NCBI GenBank assembly: GCA_021811865.1
Contig: JAKAQB010000008.1
Location: forward strand, 1-64,000
Origin: Actinomycetes bacterium
GTDB lineage: Bacteria; Actinomycetota; Acidimicrobiia; Acidimicrobiales; Palsa-688
DNA length: 64,000 bases
Direction of reading: 5' to 3'
Shown: positions 63,265 to 64,000 of the stretch, one piece after another
Position numbering within the stretch: the stretch's first letter is position 1
How the letters are laid out: each line of letters begins with the position of its first letter
The notes under the pieces: generated by a model
The model's database searches: none
What the model was told of the DNA's origin: nothing
What the model saw: the letters and a program-made list of their open reading frames with translations, nothing else
Position numbers and translations under genes: made by a program

Positions 63265-63846
63265 GTGGCAGGCCCGCCGACGGACGAACATGGCGTCGGC
63301 ACGCCGGGGCCGGGAATGGCTTGGGGTCAGGTGACCGCCCCTCCCCCTCCCCCTCCGTCCCCGCTGGTAGCACCCGACGAGGAGGGTGGTTGGCGGCGAC
63401 CGTCACCCCGCCTCCGCGGCCTGCGGCGGGCGCAACTGGTCGCCTGCGCCATCCCGGCCCTCATGGTCGCGCTGGCGCTGCCGGCCACCGGCGGGATGCC
63501 GGAGTTGGCGGGGAGCTTGGGCGGCGCGGTCGTCCTGCTCGCCGCAGGGTCGGACGTGCTCATCGGGCGAAGGGTGGCTGCCTGGGGCTTCACCGAGCGG
63601 GCCGACGACCTGCTGGTGCGCCGAGGGGTGATGTTCCGGCGTCTCACGGTCATCCCGTACGGGCGCATGCAGTTCGTGGACGTGACGGTGGGTCCCTTCG
63701 AGCGCATGTTCGGGCTGGCGACGGTGAAGCTGCACACGGCGGCGGCCGCCACCGACGCGCGGATCCCGGGGCTGGAACAGGCCGATGCCGCCGCTTTGCG
63801 CGACCACCTGTCAGCGCTCGGCGAGAGCAACCTGGCTGGGCTGTGA
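63265..63846 (+). CDS. Bacterial PH-domain (YdbS-like) membrane protein
   Basis: 193 residues. Disordered Pro-rich N-terminus, two transmembrane helices (about 63-83 and 87-107), then a bPH2 domain: AWGFTERADDLLVRRGVMFRRLTVIPYGRMQFVDVTVGPFERMFGLATVKLHTAA. Function unknown; usually paired with a YdbT homologue, as here. A TAGGGT hexamer lies 7 nt before the GTG, with no Shine-Dalgarno. Its stop overlaps the next gene. Confidence 0.88.
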   Translation: MAGPPTDEHGVGTPGPGMAWGQVTAPPPPPPSPLVAPDEEGGWRRPSPRLRGLRRAQLVACAIPALMVALALPATGGMPELAGSLGGAVVLLAAGSDVLIGRRVAAWGFTERADDLLVRRGVMFRRLTVIPYGRMQFVDVTVGPFERMFGLATVKLHTAAAATDARIPGLEQADAAALRDHLSALGESNLAGL

Positions 63847-64000
63847 CCTCACCGCCGCCGGCGGGATCGCAGTCGCCCCCCACCGGCCCCGCCCCCGCCG
63901 GCATCGAACGGGAGCTGTCTCCTCGCCAGGCGGGGTACGGCTTTCCGCCGCCGCCGCCGGACCTGAGCGGCTGGCGCCGGCTGCACCCGCTGTCGGCGGT
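63843..64000 (+). CDS. YdbT-like PH-domain protein, truncated by window end
   Basis: GTG overlaps the previous TGA. The visible 52 residues are Pro-rich and then DLSGWRRLHPLSAV, the usual entry (WRRLHPLSP) to the first transmembrane pair of YdbT-type double bPH2 proteins. Continues beyond the window. Confidence 0.7.
   Translation, partial: MTSPPPAGSQSPPTGPAPAGIERELSPRQAGYGFPPPPPDLSGWRRLHPLSA

Noticed and set aside
62179..63291. Longer LacI start at 63291
   Set aside because: Adds 34 residues overlapping the divergent PH-domain gene; LacI proteins begin at the ATLSEIA segment.

Overview
The window is GC-rich and gene-dense, with many GTG starts, ATGA/GTGA gene overlaps and few U-tract terminators. 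Gene content (fhaA-fhaB-pstP-rodA-pbpA-pknB, crgA, DUF3566, DUF5318, inositol-phosphate synthase, a PASTA kinase, a CxxC-type S18) points to an actinomycete. The missing pknA, the heavy rearrangement and the mixture of genes suggest a deep lineage such as Acidimicrobiia rather than Mycobacterium or Streptomyces. That placement is inference.

Layout. 0-5.3 kb is a worn accessory zone: a secreted glycosidase-like protein, the 3' half of a tRNA-Arg (probable integration scar), a frameshifted UdgX uracil-DNA glycosylase, an intact prfC, and fused remnants of an extracellular contractile injection system locus (AAA ATPase and DUF4157 peptidase pieces). 5.3-9.1 kb holds a PLP aminotransferase, two internally deleted remnants (cupin, SDR), a branched-chain aminotransferase, a Dabb protein and an Lrp regulator. 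9.4-18.5 kb is tRNA-Leu and the cell-envelope/phospho-signalling operon fhaA-fhaB-pstP-rodA-pbpA-pknB, then pabA and crgA. 18.6-21.8 kb holds thiolase, 1-Cys peroxiredoxin and a CPBP protease. 22.0-28.8 kb is rpmH-rnpA-yidD-yidC-khpB(jag)-rsmG-parA-parB. 29-40.4 kb holds trxA, trxB, a membrane protein, a kinase with an extracellular C-terminal domain, DegV, DUF6049, GNAT, a deacetylase, PilT and cca. 40.4-49.4 kb holds a methyltransferase, ino1-padR, DUF5318, panB, rpsF-ssb-rpsR-rplI and an intein-containing dnaB. 49.8-59.3 kb is dnaA-dnaN-recF-DUF721(dciA)-gyrB-gyrA-DUF3566. 59.4-64 kb holds an arylsulfotransferase, GNAT, glutamine amidotransferase, a LacI regulator and two PH-domain genes.

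Together these modules run replication initiation and topology, chromosome partition, ribosome and membrane-protein biogenesis, redox control and peptidoglycan growth control. Compared with the order remembered for Mycobacterium tuberculosis, the rpmH-to-cca block is present but inverted and detached from dnaA, and the ino1-to-dnaB block abuts dnaA.

Most notable: (i) rpmH lies wholly inside a longer rnpA frame, with start codons 4 nt apart, as in Thermus; (ii) DnaB carries a 348-residue intein with Ala1 and the W/C/T signature of class 3 inteins, plus a decayed homing endonuclease; (iii) a CGAAC-N4-GTTCG LexA-type box lies just upstream of dnaB; (iv) a three-copy dispersed palindromic element; (v) a stand-alone kinase resembling the cytoplasmic/extracellular half of mycobacterial MviN, with catalytic residues intact and no murJ nearby; (vi) contractile injection system and UdgX gene fossils. 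I saw no complete new defence or secretion system.
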